Source: Candidatus Nanopelagicales bacterium
GTDB taxonomy: Bacteria > Actinomycetota > Actinomycetes > S36-B12
Direction of reading: 5' to 3'
Assembly (NCBI GenBank): GCA_018401415.1
Contig: JAGYKV010000018.1
Location: 149,939-213,938, forward strand
Length of the DNA stretch: 64,000 nt
The notes under the pieces: model-generated
What the model was told of the DNA's origin: nothing
The model's input: the letters and a program-made list of their open reading frames with translations, nothing else
Databases searched by the model: none
In this document: positions 54,454 through 62,997 of the stretch, piece by piece
Layout: each line of letters starts with the position of its first letter
How positions within the stretch are numbered: position 1 is the first letter of the stretch
Translations under genes and position numbers: made by a program

Positions 54454-55002
54454 TCAGTCGGCGGGAGCCTGCTGGAGGGATTTCCAGGCGAGGTCGAACG
54501 CCTGGGAGCATTGCTCATCTGTGAGGTCGCTCTGGGCAGTGACCTCGAGTTGAGCTATGAGGCTCTTCCTCAGGAAGTCCAGCGGAAGGTCTGATAGGAC
54601 GCCGGCGTTCTGCGCGTCCATGAGGATCTCGTGAAAGCGCATGAACTTGCCTTCGCTCCGTTCGACAGCGTCCGGGCTGACGATGCCGGAGCCGCGAAGA
54701 AGCTGGCTCACGTGATGTCGAGCGGGGTAGCGACGTACCCAGCCGATCCACTGCATCCACAGGGCGCGAAGTGGATCGGTCGTTGCCAGGTCGTCGGGTA
54801 CATCGCCGATGTCGGCGATGAGATCAGCCTTCAGCCACTCGTAGAGTTGGTCGAGCAGGTCCTGTTTGGTACCGAAGTAGTGGAAGAGCGTCCCGTTTGA
54901 GACACCGGCCTCCTCGGCCACCTTGGCCATGGACACCCCGACGCCCTCGCGGTTGAGCAGGCGCACGGCCGCCTCGAGGATGTCGCTCGACTGGTACTTC
55001 AT
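54454..55002 (-). CDS. TetR-family regulator
   Basis: 182 residues. HTH at 8-50 (DILEAAVRLLNREGVGVSMAKVAEEAGVSNGTLFHYFGTKQDLL). The C-terminal domain has helices with LWMQWIGWVRRYPARHHVSQLLRGSGIVSPD. First gene of a two-gene minus-strand operon with the reductase; probably autorepressed and released by an aldehyde- or ketone-like effector. Confidence 0.92.
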   Translation of the reverse strand: MKYQSSDILEAAVRLLNREGVGVSMAKVAEEAGVSNGTLFHYFGTKQDLLDQLYEWLKADLIADIGDVPDDLATTDPLRALWMQWIGWVRRYPARHHVSQLLRGSGIVSPDAVERSEGKFMRFHEILMDAQNAGVLSDLPLDFLRKSLIAQLEVTAQSDLTDEQCSQAFDLAWKSLQQAPAD

Positions 55003-55007
55003 GTTAG

Positions 55008-55031
55008 TAGAGTAAATGCTCTAGAGTAAAT
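55008..55031 (-). promoter_or_regulatory. Candidate TetR operator
   Basis: TAGAG and CTCTA form a palindrome at 55008-55023, with a second AGAGTAAAT direct copy at 55023-55031. It lies 6 bases before the TetR start codon, suited for autorepression. Confidence 0.6.
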
Positions 55032-55126
55032 CGTCAAATCGACGGACAAGTCGACTGGGCAAGTAGCCTGCTGCATCAGCTGTGAACACAACACTCACTT
55101 CACTTGTCTACTACCCGTGGAATCTG

Positions 55127-55142
55127 ATACCATCGATGGTAT
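55127..55142 (+). promoter_or_regulatory. 16-bp perfect palindrome over the HigB-like start codon
   Basis: ATACCATCGATGGTAT. It overlaps the ATG at 55141, so antitoxin binding would block both initiation of transcription and, if leaderless, translation. Typical toxin-antitoxin autoregulation. Confidence 0.75.
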
Positions 55143-55485
55143 GTCTTGGGGCTCAGTTGAGCTTGAGAACGAAGTACGGGACTGGATTGAGGGACTTTCA
55201 GTCGCTGAATTCGGTCACGTGGCCTTTTACATTGATCTGCTGGCTGAGCGAGGCGCGCTGCTTTCCGAGCCGTACACCAAACAACTCGATGGCAAGTTGC
55301 GTGAGTTGCGGTTCTACCTTGGCCGCACCTCGATGCGACTGACGTACTGGATTGCACCAGGGCGCCGGATCATTTTCCTAACGGTCTTTGCTAAAACAAG
55401 AGGTAGAGAGACTGCGCAAGTTGCCCGAGCGGTTGCTGCGATGCGTAGGTGTATCGAGGCGAACCACATAGTTGAGGAGGAGTAA
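55141..55485 (+). CDS. higB: HigB/Gp49-type RelE-superfamily toxin
   Basis: 114 residues. MSWGSVELENEVRDWIEGLSVAEFGHVAFYIDLLAERG..., then KLRELRFYLGRTSMRLTYWIAPGRRIIFLTVFAKTRGRET: the phage-derived Gp49-like/HigB fold with the Arg-rich catalytic strand and the KTRxxT segment. Ribosome-dependent mRNA cleavage is the usual activity. Overlaps the antitoxin start (TAATG). Confidence 0.88.
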   Translation: MSWGSVELENEVRDWIEGLSVAEFGHVAFYIDLLAERGALLSEPYTKQLDGKLRELRFYLGRTSMRLTYWIAPGRRIIFLTVFAKTRGRETAQVARAVAAMRRCIEANHIVEEE

Positions 55486-55778
55486 TGGCGACGAGATCAT
55501 GGGATCAGGTGAAGGCTGCTAGAAGTGGTGACTCAGCCGTCGAAGCGGCATACGCGGCGGCGAAACTGGCTTTCGAACTTGGTGAACAGGTCCGCTCGAT
55601 GCGGGAGGAGCGAGGGTGGAGCCAGCGGGAACTATCCGCCTTGACGGGTATGAGCCAGCCGGCAATAGCTCGCTTTGAGGCAGGCGGCACTACACCCACG
55701 CTGCCGATCTTGGAGCGCATCGCGATTGCTTTCGACTCAACTTTGAGTGTTCAACTCAAGCCCAAGGAAGTTGCCTAG
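55485..55778 (+). CDS. higA: HigA-type XRE antitoxin
   Basis: 97 residues. Helix-turn-helix QVRSMREERGWSQRELSALTGMSQPAIARFEAGGTTPTLPILERIAIAFDSTL at about 38-90. Gene order toxin before antitoxin and overlapping codons are typical of higBA. Neutralises HigB and represses through the 55127 palindrome. Confidence 0.9.
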   Translation: MATRSWDQVKAARSGDSAVEAAYAAAKLAFELGEQVRSMREERGWSQRELSALTGMSQPAIARFEAGGTTPTLPILERIAIAFDSTLSVQLKPKEVA

Positions 55779-55880
55779 TTCGCTGAAACATCTCTCATGA
55801 AAGGGATGGACTCGAATTTCCTATAGGGCCGGCAGGTGTTTGTTTTAGTCGGGAGAACGGCTCGCCAACGATTGTCTTTC

Positions 55881-55927
55881 TGGTGGCCAGGGACGGGATC
55901 GAACCCTCGACCTTCCGATTTTCAGTC
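55881..55927 (-). repeat. tRNA-Phe 3'-half repeat, copy 3
   Basis: Minus strand: GACTGAAAATCGGAAGGTCGA, T-arm GAGGGTTCGATCCCGTC (one stem change), CCTGGCCACCA. Divides the HigBA block from the small block with the membrane-anchored protein. Confidence 0.88.
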
Positions 55928-56290
55928 AGCCAAAACACGTCTCATTGCGTGTCAGCACTCATGATGCTTCCCACAGTTTCCCATGGCGATTCATCGTTTA
56001 TCACCTGACCGCATGTGTTCGTGAAGGGGCTGTGAAATGGAGATAGTTGCGGTTGTGAACCGATCGGATTGACGCACAGAGATGTCACCCCAATGGATTA
56101 CCTCGACCCAACCGTCAGTCCCGCTATTTTGCCGCCAACGCGTAACCGATTGTGTCGCCTTCTCCTTCGCCTGTCTCGCACGAAACGTCGTAGTTGTTTT
56201 GCCCATCTGCGGCTATCTGCTCCCGATTTAGCTCGCAGATGTAGTTCCCGTCGGCCCAGAACTTGCCTTTTCTAACCGCGCCCAAACTCG
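55928..56290. other. 363-base stretch after tRNA repeat copy 3
   Basis: No clear gene. On the minus strand a frame reads KGKFWADGNYICELNREQIAADG to a stop near 56130; if a small shift near 56293 is allowed it would extend the anchored protein at 56291. Otherwise nothing. Confidence 0.35.
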
Positions 56291-56686
56291 TTAAAAGATG
56301 GCATTGTCGTCCTTACTTGCGAACCAATTATCGAAATCCTTAAACGACGATCCATTCGATCCGTAGCAGTTGTGGACCTTTCGGATCTGGTCCGGAGTAG
56401 CAAGGGAATAGCCGGTGGGGTACTCTTTATCTCGCCATTCGGCCCGATCGCCCTTATTATTTTGGTTCACGGCGAAATTGATGCCTTGGCACTCAAAAGT
56501 CACATACCCGGAAATACTGACCACTGTGCCGGAACGACTGCCAGAGGCAAAAACGCCCACCGCGACACCACCGGCGACCACGACTGCTAACGCAGCGATG
56601 AGCAGGTTGCTGCCGCGGCGTCTCCCGCGACGGGATCGTTGACCTGTAACTGTTGGATTTGTCTCATCTCGCATGTCGTCCATCAT
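56291..56686 (-). CDS. Hypothetical membrane-anchored secreted protein
   Basis: 131 residues from the ATG after AAGGAGACC. Basic cytoplasmic start (QRSRRGRRRG), one transmembrane segment (SNLLIAALAVVVAGGVAVGVFA), then an exported domain with two Cys (TFECQG, VHNCYG) and RDKEYPTGYSLATPDQIRKV. No family recognised. The C-terminus may be shortened by a frameshift. Confidence 0.55.
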   Translation of the reverse strand: MMDDMRDETNPTVTGQRSRRGRRRGSNLLIAALAVVVAGGVAVGVFASGSRSGTVVSISGYVTFECQGINFAVNQNNKGDRAEWRDKEYPTGYSLATPDQIRKVHNCYGSNGSSFKDFDNWFASKDDNAIF

Positions 56687-56853
56687 GGTCTCCTTGTAGT
56701 GATGTGTGCATGAAGTTGCCTTCAACGGGTATGACTTTAAAGCGCTGGATTCGCACTGACTACCGTGGAAACACGGTAATTACGGTTCAAGCCGCCACCC
56801 CTTGTCTAGTTCGCGACGTGGGCTAATGGTGGATGCTGTTTATGGGAAATGTG

Positions 56854-56899
56854 TGGTGGCCAGGGACGGGATCGAACCGTCGACCTTCCGATTTTCAGT
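56854..56899 (-). repeat. tRNA-Phe 3'-half repeat, copy 4
   Basis: Minus strand: AACTGAAAATCGGAAGGTCGA, T-arm GACGGTTCGATCCCGTC, CCTGGCCACCA. About 107 bases past it (57007) is GTGACAAATTGGCGACA, which has a counterpart at the same distance from copy 6. Confidence 0.9.
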
Positions 56900-57089
56900 T
56901 GGTGTAGTTAGCGTCCCTATATATCACCATGAACCAGTGTGACACCTGTTTTCACAAGGGCTCTCTCACCACTTACCAATACATTGCATAGTGCTCGACT
57001 AAGCATGTGACAAATTGGCGACAAATAGCTTTGGGCAATTTTCTACCGGACCAACGCATTACGAGGAGTGCGTCAGGTTAGAATTCGAC

Positions 57090-59026
57090 ATGCTGCGAAC
57101 AGGGATCATCGTAATTGTCGGTTCGGCACTTCTCGGCTCAGGAATCGTTAGCGCTGCCCCGATTGTTCCAGATAGTTTTGCAGCTCCTGCCTCGCCAGAA
57201 TCCGTCAGCGCATCCATCGTGGGTGACGGAGTTCGGGTTAGCTGGAATCAGGGTTCCACCGCGAATCCCCCTGTTACGCATTTCGTGGTGCATGGTGGAC
57301 CCCGCTCCTGTCCGGTAATCGTGGATGCACGGAAGTCCACCGTCGTGGTCCCCGTGGCCGCTGATCAAAAGATGTTCACACCTGTGGTGCAGGCAGTTAA
57401 CGCTTATGGATTCTCTGACGAGGCGCATGCGAGCGAGAAGTTGGATGTACGCCGGATTGCTGATCCCGACTTTCGGGGAGTTCAACTTCTGGAGTTCAGT
57501 GATTTTCATGGCGCCATTGAAGGCTCGGAGAGCAATGCGGGAGCCGCACGGCTCGCGACCGCATTCCAGCGCGATCGCAAAGCGGTGCAGCCCACCTTCA
57601 CGGTCTCGGCAGGAGACAACATCGGCGGAGCACCTGTCATCTCCACCACCTTCAACGAGGTGCCCACGATCAGGGCTTTGAACCTCATGAAGCTTGACGT
57701 CTCCACGTTGGGCAATCATGAGCACGATCGCCCGTTGACGCACCTGCGTTCCATGCTCGATCTATCAACATTCCGGTGGGTCGCGTCGAACTACGACACA
57801 CTCGCTCCTTTGCAGGGGAAGAAGAATGGCGTCGAGCCTTACGTCATCATTAAGCGAGATGGTGTCTCCGTCGGATTCGTCGGAATGAATACGGAGGACA
57901 CTCTTGAGGTTGTGCGAGCCGAGAACCTTGCGTACGGGATCCAAGGGCGCAAGTCTTTGAACATCGAAACCTCGGCTCGACCCGTCCAACGTCAGATAGA
58001 TGCGGCGAAGCGTGCAGGGGCTGACTTCGTCGTCGCTCTTCTGCATCAGGGATGGCAGGAGAACAAGGGCGGAGTTGCCGAGGGTCGCCTCATCGAACTG
58101 GCAAGTGCACTCACCGGCGCAGCCGTGATCTATGGAGGGCACTCGCACCAGCAGTTCGCATCCGTAATCGGCGGATCGTCCGTGGTGGAGGTGCCCAACT
58201 CAGGACAGGTGTATTCACGGACCACAGTGTGTGTGAACACGCAGACGGATCGGGTGTGGGGATCCCATCCTTCATTCGTAACGGCAAAGCAGCTGACAGG
58301 CCTCACCCCTGACCCTCGCACGGCAGCACTGGTTACCCGCTACCGGACGTTGCTGGGTGATCGACTCGATCAGGTGGTGGGCTCACTGGACAAGGTGCTA
58401 CCACGAGGGGGCAACCCGCCGGTAGAGCGATCAGGAGAAAGTGCTCTGGGTGATCTGATCGCTGAGGCGATCCGCACCAGGTACCAGACCCAGCTCGCGT
58501 TTATCAACGGTGGTGGGATCCGTGACTCACTCCCTGCTGCGACATACCTTCCCAAGAACACCAGTCTGCGTCGACCCACAAACTCGAACTCCGGTCCTTT
58601 CGACATCACACTGGGCGATCTGCAATCAGTGATGCCCTTCGACAACAACGTCGCAGTAACGGAGATGTCCGGGGAGCAGCTCTGGGCGGCGCTGGAAAAC
58701 GGCGTGTCTGACTACCCGGGTTCGGGCCGGTTCCCGCAGATATCTGGCTTCCGGTTCCGGTTCGATCCCGATCAGCGGGAGGGGCGAGGATCCTTGAGGT
58801 CACACTCGAGGACGGCACGCCGATCGCCCGAGACGGCCGCATCTTCACGGTCTCCACCATCGATTACATGGTGAACGGCGGCGACGGGTACGCGGGTATG
58901 TTCAACCCAACGCGAGCCGTCATCCGTGAGCCGCTGCGGGACTCCGTAACCCAACTTTTCGCGCGCGATCGCGACGCGGGCATCGTCACTAGAGGCCCGT
59001 CTCTAGATGGTCGAATCTCCCGCTAG
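57090..59026 (+). pseudogene. 5'-nucleotidase/2',3'-cyclic phosphodiesterase (UshA family), frameshift near 58783
   Basis: ATG 57090 begins a signal peptide (IIVIVGSALLGSGIVSA). A fibronectin-III-like domain (about 35-120) precedes the metallophosphatase: LLEFSDFHG (Asp138, His140), LGNHEHD (about 208), GGHSHQ, then the 5_nucleotid_C domain with FINGGGIRDSLP and GDLQSVMPFDN. After FRFDPDQREG one base is missing; the other frame continues ILEVTLEDGTPIARDGRIFTV, YMVNGGDGYAGMF to a stop at 59026. Scavenges phosphate from nucleotides outside the cell. GC content is higher than in the rest of the window. Confidence 0.85.
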
Positions 59027-59053
59027 GCACAGCCGCAACCATCGCTGCGCTAA

Positions 59054-59242
59054 TTCCCTCCGGGGTGGCTGCAGCCCGTGATCGAGGTCACCCCGCTCGC
59101 CCAGGCCATCGAGATGGTTCGATCGATCTGGTTCGGCCAGTTCGATCTCGGTCTCGCGGTGAACGTCCTGTATTTCGTCGCGTTCTCCGTCATCGGGGCG
59201 GCCCTCACGACGCGGCGCCTCACCGCCCTCTTCCTGCGCTGA
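59054..59242 (+). pseudogene. C-terminal relic of an ABC-2 transporter permease (NodJ-like)
   Basis: Open from 59054 without a start. WLQPVIEVTPLAQAIEMVRS, then a last membrane helix (LAVNVLYFVAFSVIGAALTTRRL) is the end of ABC-2/NodJ permeases. The rest of the gene and any ATPase are gone. Wedged between 5'-nucleotidase and the convergent cyclase-like gene. Confidence 0.75.
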
Positions 59243-59249
59243 GCCAGCC

Positions 59250-60362
59250 CTATGCGTACTCGCCGTACTCTCCCCCGCCGTGAGTCCCGGCGAACTCCCC
59301 GATGAGGGTCTCTCGACCCCTCTTCCGGGAAAAGATCCTGACGGTTCCGCGCGCATTGCCGCCATTCCACAACTCGCGGTGGTTGTGCTCTCCATCTGGA
59401 TTCTCGTAGTTCATGAAGAGCATCTCGTTCTTCGGGCAGCTGAACTCGATCTCGATACGTGCCGATCGGGTCCAGGCCTCGATCTCCCACGTGATCGAGT
59501 CGCCGTTGGTCGTGCATTCGAACCGCTGCCCCGGGCGCGTCCAAAACTTTGAGAAGTTGAAATCGAAGAGCCGACCCTCGAGGAAGAAGCCGATGATGAG
59601 CTTGCGTCGCAACCGGCGCCCGAACACGATCGGAGTTCCGCCGCCGACATCAAGGCAGGTCAACGGGAGAGTCTCATCGCTGCCAATGCGGGTGAAGTTC
59701 GCGCAATTCAGCCATATCCACGGGTTCGTGAAGTCCTCGCCCCAGTTCTTGTCCTGGTAGCCGGCACTCGTGCTCGGCGTCACGAGGTAGCGCTCGCCAT
59801 CGAGGGTGATCGTGCCGGAGTACTCGGTCTTCACTCCCTGCACATGCCAGAACATCTGGAAGGCGCGCGACCACCGGAATGGCCGACTCGCGGCAAACCC
59901 GAGGTCGTAGGTGAGCACCTTCTTCGCGGTGAGGTCCCACTCGATGTCGCCGGCATCCGACATCCACTCGGGGTGGGTTCGCACATCCTCGTCAGTCGTG
60001 ACAGCCCGTCCCGAAAGCGATCCCTCGGTGACGATTGCTTCGCCGATACGCGCATCGAGTCGCTCGGGGTCGAAGGACGCTTCGTTGATCCCGTAGTAGT
60101 TGTGGATTTGGACGGGACGAAGCCCCCATGCGCCGGCGTTCAGCATTGCGTAGGACGGACGCTTTCCGCTTGCCCTGTTGGCCGGCAGTTGCCCCAGCAC
60201 TGGTTCGTCGCCGCCGAGCAACGGGTTCATGGCGAAGTACTCGAAGAAGAATCCGCGCGGCTCGCCCGTGACCTCGTGGTGGGCCGTAAGCGAGTGCCAC
60301 CACCAGTCGTAGCCCCGCTCAGCCAGGCCCCCGGACAGCATGTAGCCATTGCGACTCGTCAC
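59250..60362 (-). CDS. Tocopherol-cyclase / AttH-CrtC-like lipocalin-fold protein
   Basis: 370 residues. GFFFEYFAMNP at the N-terminus, GWVxW-like FWHVQGVKTEYSGTITLDGERY, SAGYQDKNWGEDFTNPWIWLNC (the conserved YxDKNWG box) and RPGQRFECTTNGDSITWEIEA. The pattern is that of the tocopherol cyclase/hydroxyneurosporene synthase superfamily, which act on isoprenoid or hydrophobic substrates. No pathway partner is present, so substrate unknown. GC-rich codon use as in the neighbouring SRPBCC gene. Confidence 0.7.
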   Translation of the reverse strand: MTSRNGYMLSGGLAERGYDWWWHSLTAHHEVTGEPRGFFFEYFAMNPLLGGDEPVLGQLPANRASGKRPSYAMLNAGAWGLRPVQIHNYYGINEASFDPERLDARIGEAIVTEGSLSGRAVTTDEDVRTHPEWMSDAGDIEWDLTAKKVLTYDLGFAASRPFRWSRAFQMFWHVQGVKTEYSGTITLDGERYLVTPSTSAGYQDKNWGEDFTNPWIWLNCANFTRIGSDETLPLTCLDVGGGTPIVFGRRLRRKLIIGFFLEGRLFDFNFSKFWTRPGQRFECTTNGDSITWEIEAWTRSARIEIEFSCPKNEMLFMNYENPDGEHNHRELWNGGNARGTVRIFSRKRGRETLIGEFAGTHGGGEYGEYA

Positions 60363-60371
60363 CGTGCCACC

Positions 60372-60683
60372 TTAGGGCAGGCTGGCTTTCCACTCGTCCA
60401 GGAACTGACCGAGTGAGTCGAAGTAGCTCCCCATGCCTGCCTTCGCGCGATCGGGCTCGCCCTCGGGCAGCTCACCGAACTGCGAGAACCTCACCCAGGT
60501 GGCGCCGCCACGATCCTCGACATCGATGACGATGCGGTGGCTCGGTCCCGTCTCGTCACGTGCCGCGAACTCATCGGCCGACAGCGTGTAGTGCATCGTG
60601 TGCTCGAGGGCGGTCATCGGCTCGATGCGGGTGTAGCGGCCGTAGAAGTACGCAACGAAGCCACGCAGCGTATTATAACTCAT
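60372..60683 (-). pseudogene. SRPBCC (AHSA1/polyketide cyclase-like) protein, N-terminus missing
   Basis: 103 residues starting abruptly with GFVAYFYGRYTRIEPMTALEHTMHY, which corresponds to the middle of SRPBCC proteins; the rest (RIVIDVEDRGGATWVRFSQFGELP, GSYFDSLGQFLDEW) is a normal C-terminal half. About 40-50 residues are missing. The break at about 60670 coincides with a shift to lower GC, so it is a recombination junction. Confidence 0.6.
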
Positions 60684-60842
60684 CGTTAATTGATTCGACC
60701 ACGTTTAGGGAGTTCAGCCCCGGAATACGAAGGTGGGGGCTTCCCGTCAGTCCCATCATTCACTCGTTGGTGTATTGGTAGGTCAGCGCATTACGTGTAA
60801 TGGCTGCAGTGAAAAGCGTCCGATCTCTGTCAGCTGTTGACG

Positions 60843-61106
60843 TTATTCGTAGTGAGTCCACATTGCAAGAACTCGAACGATCCGGTCAGATTCCAACACC
60901 TCGTAGACGAGGCGATGTTGAAGATTGATGCGCCGTGAGTAAGCGCCCCTGAGGTCTCCGACAAGCTTTTCGTACGGGGGTGGATTGCGAAATGGGTTGT
61001 CGGCAATAACGTCAAGGAGCCGCTGAGCTTGTGGCTGTAGCCCGCTGCTTGTGAGCTTCTTTGCATCTTTTCGGGCACGAGTGGTGAAGGCCAGTTCGTA
61101 GGTCAC
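60843..61106 (-). CDS. yoeB: YoeB/Txe-family mRNA interferase toxin
   Basis: 87 residues. MTYELAFTTRARKDAKKL..., NPPPYEKLVGDLRGAYSRRINLQHRLVYEVLE and the C-terminal MWTHYE, the hallmark YoeB ending with catalytic His and Tyr. Overlaps the antitoxin by four bases (ATGA). Cleaves mRNA at the ribosome. Confidence 0.93.
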   Translation of the reverse strand: MTYELAFTTRARKDAKKLTSSGLQPQAQRLLDVIADNPFRNPPPYEKLVGDLRGAYSRRINLQHRLVYEVLESDRIVRVLAMWTHYE

Positions 61107-61342
61107 CAGGTCAACGGGGTGGTATCGATCGGTTCATCTCGCCCGGAGTTGATGTCTTCCACAAGGCCTGGAACGGAGTGCAACGCCACTGTTTCCATCA
61201 GGGCGTTCCAGTCGTCTTCGGAGACTAGGACCGCATTGCCGGACTTGCCGGTAATCGTGATAGGCATATGACTGGTGTTGACTTCGGTCAATAAGTTGTA
61301 GAGCTTTGCTCGAGCGTCTGTCGCTGTGATCGTGTTGGACAT
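61103..61342 (-). CDS. yefM: YefM/Phd-family antitoxin
   Basis: 79 residues from ATG 61342. SNTITATDARAKLYNLLTEVNTSHMPITITGKSGNAVLVSEDDWNALMETV is the Phd/YefM DNA-binding fold; the acidic tail INSGRDEPIDTTPLTW wraps the toxin. Precedes yoeB, the standard order. Confidence 0.93.
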   Translation of the reverse strand: MSNTITATDARAKLYNLLTEVNTSHMPITITGKSGNAVLVSEDDWNALMETVALHSVPGLVEDINSGRDEPIDTTPLTW

Positions 61343-61350
61343 GAAACGAG

Positions 61351-61368
61351 CGTACGGAATAACGTACG
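61351..61368 (-). promoter_or_regulatory. YefM operator: two CGTACG hexamers
   Basis: CGTACG at 61351-61356 and 61363-61368, centres 12 bases apart. E. coli YefM binds paired TGTACA-core palindromes with the same spacing; CGTACG would be the local form. Located just upstream of the yefM start. Confidence 0.75.
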
Positions 61369-61431
61369 ACAATGCAAGTCCTGTGCCACTTAGCAGCGGA
61401 CAGCCAGGCAAGTCACTCATCCAAAAGGTGC

Positions 61432-61478
61432 GGTGGCCAGGGACGGGATCGAACCTTCGACCTTCCGATTTTTAGTCG
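61432..61478 (-). repeat. tRNA-Phe 3'-half repeat, copy 5
   Basis: Minus strand: GACTAAAAATCGGAAGGTCGA (loop G to A), T-arm GAAGGTTCGATCCCGTC, CCTGGCCACC plus G. Beyond the anticodon side it shares GGGTTCAATC with the outlying relic at 8001. Confidence 0.85.
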
Positions 61479-61586
61479 GGTTCAATCGGAGGGAAAACCC
61501 GCGGGCTCATGGTGGGAGCCCCCGCTTGCGAAATTAGTAACTCTGGCGGGTTTACAAAATAAGTCGTTACTGCGACTATATATGTC

Positions 61587-62285
61587 ATGACTGAACAAGG
61601 AGGCCTCTTGAGCACCGCTGAAGCGAGCCGGCAACTTGGTGTAGGAACCAGGCAGGTTCAGCGCCTCGTTGCCACGGGTGCCATCACCCAAGTGGGGACT
61701 ATTGGCCGCGTCAAGTTACTTGATGCCCTCTCGGTCCAACGCCTTAAAGTCCAGAAGACCAGCCGTGGTCGGCCTTGGACCCAGGCAACTATCGAGTTGG
61801 TCTTGGAATTTCTGAGCAAGGGCGACACCAATTTGGGAACGACGATTGAGCGCTCGCGCACTCGGAAGAGACTCGTGAAGATCACTGCAGAAGGGCTTGT
61901 TCAAGGTATGCGCCGGCGCGCAGTGGTGCAGCGATACCGCGCATCGGAGTCGTTTCTCGACCAGGTCACTGCAAGTGTGATGCTCACGGGAGCGTCGGCC
62001 ATCGATTCGAATGATCAACTCGCTCAGGAATTCGGTCTTGCGATGAAGGCAAGTGATTCAGTCGATGGCTATATAAGTGCGAAGGGTGTTAGGCAGCTGA
62101 TTAAATCGTGTCATCTGGTTGAGGACGCGACTGGAAATGTCACTTTGCGAGTAACAGATATGAAAGTTCTGCTCAGGGGTGATTTTCAGTCGCTCATCGT
62201 GGCCCTGGACCTTGCAGAGTCCCTAGACGCTCGGCAGCGCGCGGCTGGCCTGAGATTCATTACGGAATTGCTTGAGGAATTCTGA
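61587..62285 (+). CDS. HTH protein, antitoxin-like partner of nucleotidyltransferase
   Basis: 232 residues. N-terminal winged helix (LLSTAEASRQLGVGTRQVQRLVATGAI) for DNA binding, then a helical domain. It is overlapped by the next frame encoding an AbiEii-like nucleotidyltransferase, so the pair is arranged like AbiEi/AbiEii-type toxin-antitoxin or abortive-infection systems. I do not see the full AbiEi signature, so the assignment rests on HTH plus neighbour. Confidence 0.65.
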   Translation: MTEQGGLLSTAEASRQLGVGTRQVQRLVATGAITQVGTIGRVKLLDALSVQRLKVQKTSRGRPWTQATIELVLEFLSKGDTNLGTTIERSRTRKRLVKITAEGLVQGMRRRAVVQRYRASESFLDQVTASVMLTGASAIDSNDQLAQEFGLAMKASDSVDGYISAKGVRQLIKSCHLVEDATGNVTLRVTDMKVLLRGDFQSLIVALDLAESLDARQRAAGLRFITELLEEF

Positions 62286-62349
62286 TGTCTGATTCTTCGC
62301 GCGTGGTGATTATCGATGAGCCGGTAGGCGGATACTGGTTGGTGGCTTG

Positions 62350-62997
62350 ATGGTGCAGTTACATGCAATGGCCAACGGTATCGATACGGTTCGGCCAACG
62401 ATAGATCTGGACATCCTGTTAGACATTGAATTGTCTTCCTCAGTGGTGATGAAAGCGGATCGTGCGATCTCCACCCTGGGCTACGTCCTGCAGGAACCTG
62501 GTGATGTTCGTCGCAAGCAAAGCCCGCACTATCGATACGTGCGACATACGGCAATTGGTGTAGAGAAGATTGACGTGATGGTTCCGGAACACGCTGGACC
62601 CACTGCTATGCGGCGACTACATGGTCGCCCGATGTTCGAGGTTGAGGGCGGTACACAGGCATTGGGTCGAACTATGACCTGCGAATTGAAATCCATCAGC
62701 AACGATTCGGCCCGCATCACTGTGCCGGATGAGCTGGGAGCACTGATCCTCAAGAGTGCTGCCTACACCGCCGACAACAGGGAGAGGGAACGTCACCTCC
62801 AGGACGCCGCTGTGCTCGCTGCCTGCATGACCAATCACGCCACCGAACTCCACCGCCTGGGCGGAAGTGACCGAAAGCGCCTGCGAGTTCTGGCCACGGC
62901 ACTCGCGGATCCCACCAACCCGGCCTGGCTCGCACTCTCGCCGGACCTTCGCGTTGCGGGAGCGGATACTTTCCGCATTCTCACCTCGTCGAGATGA
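62350..62997 (+). CDS. AbiEii/DUF1814-type nucleotidyltransferase, 5' part possibly frameshifted
   Basis: 215 residues in this frame: MVQLHAMANGIDTVRPTIDLDILLDIE holds the TxDxDxL metal motif of the MNT/AbiEii fold. An ATG at 62285 begins SSRVVIIDEPVGGYWLVA in another frame and stops at 62350; joining the two would give the usual xxLVGGLxVQLH start, so one or two bases seem to be missing near 62345. As written, the glycine loop before the active site is lost. Lower part (ELGALILKSAAYTADNRERERHLQDAAVLAACM) is normal. Confidence 0.7.
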   Translation: MVQLHAMANGIDTVRPTIDLDILLDIELSSSVVMKADRAISTLGYVLQEPGDVRRKQSPHYRYVRHTAIGVEKIDVMVPEHAGPTAMRRLHGRPMFEVEGGTQALGRTMTCELKSISNDSARITVPDELGALILKSAAYTADNRERERHLQDAAVLAACMTNHATELHRLGGSDRKRLRVLATALADPTNPAWLALSPDLRVAGADTFRILTSSR

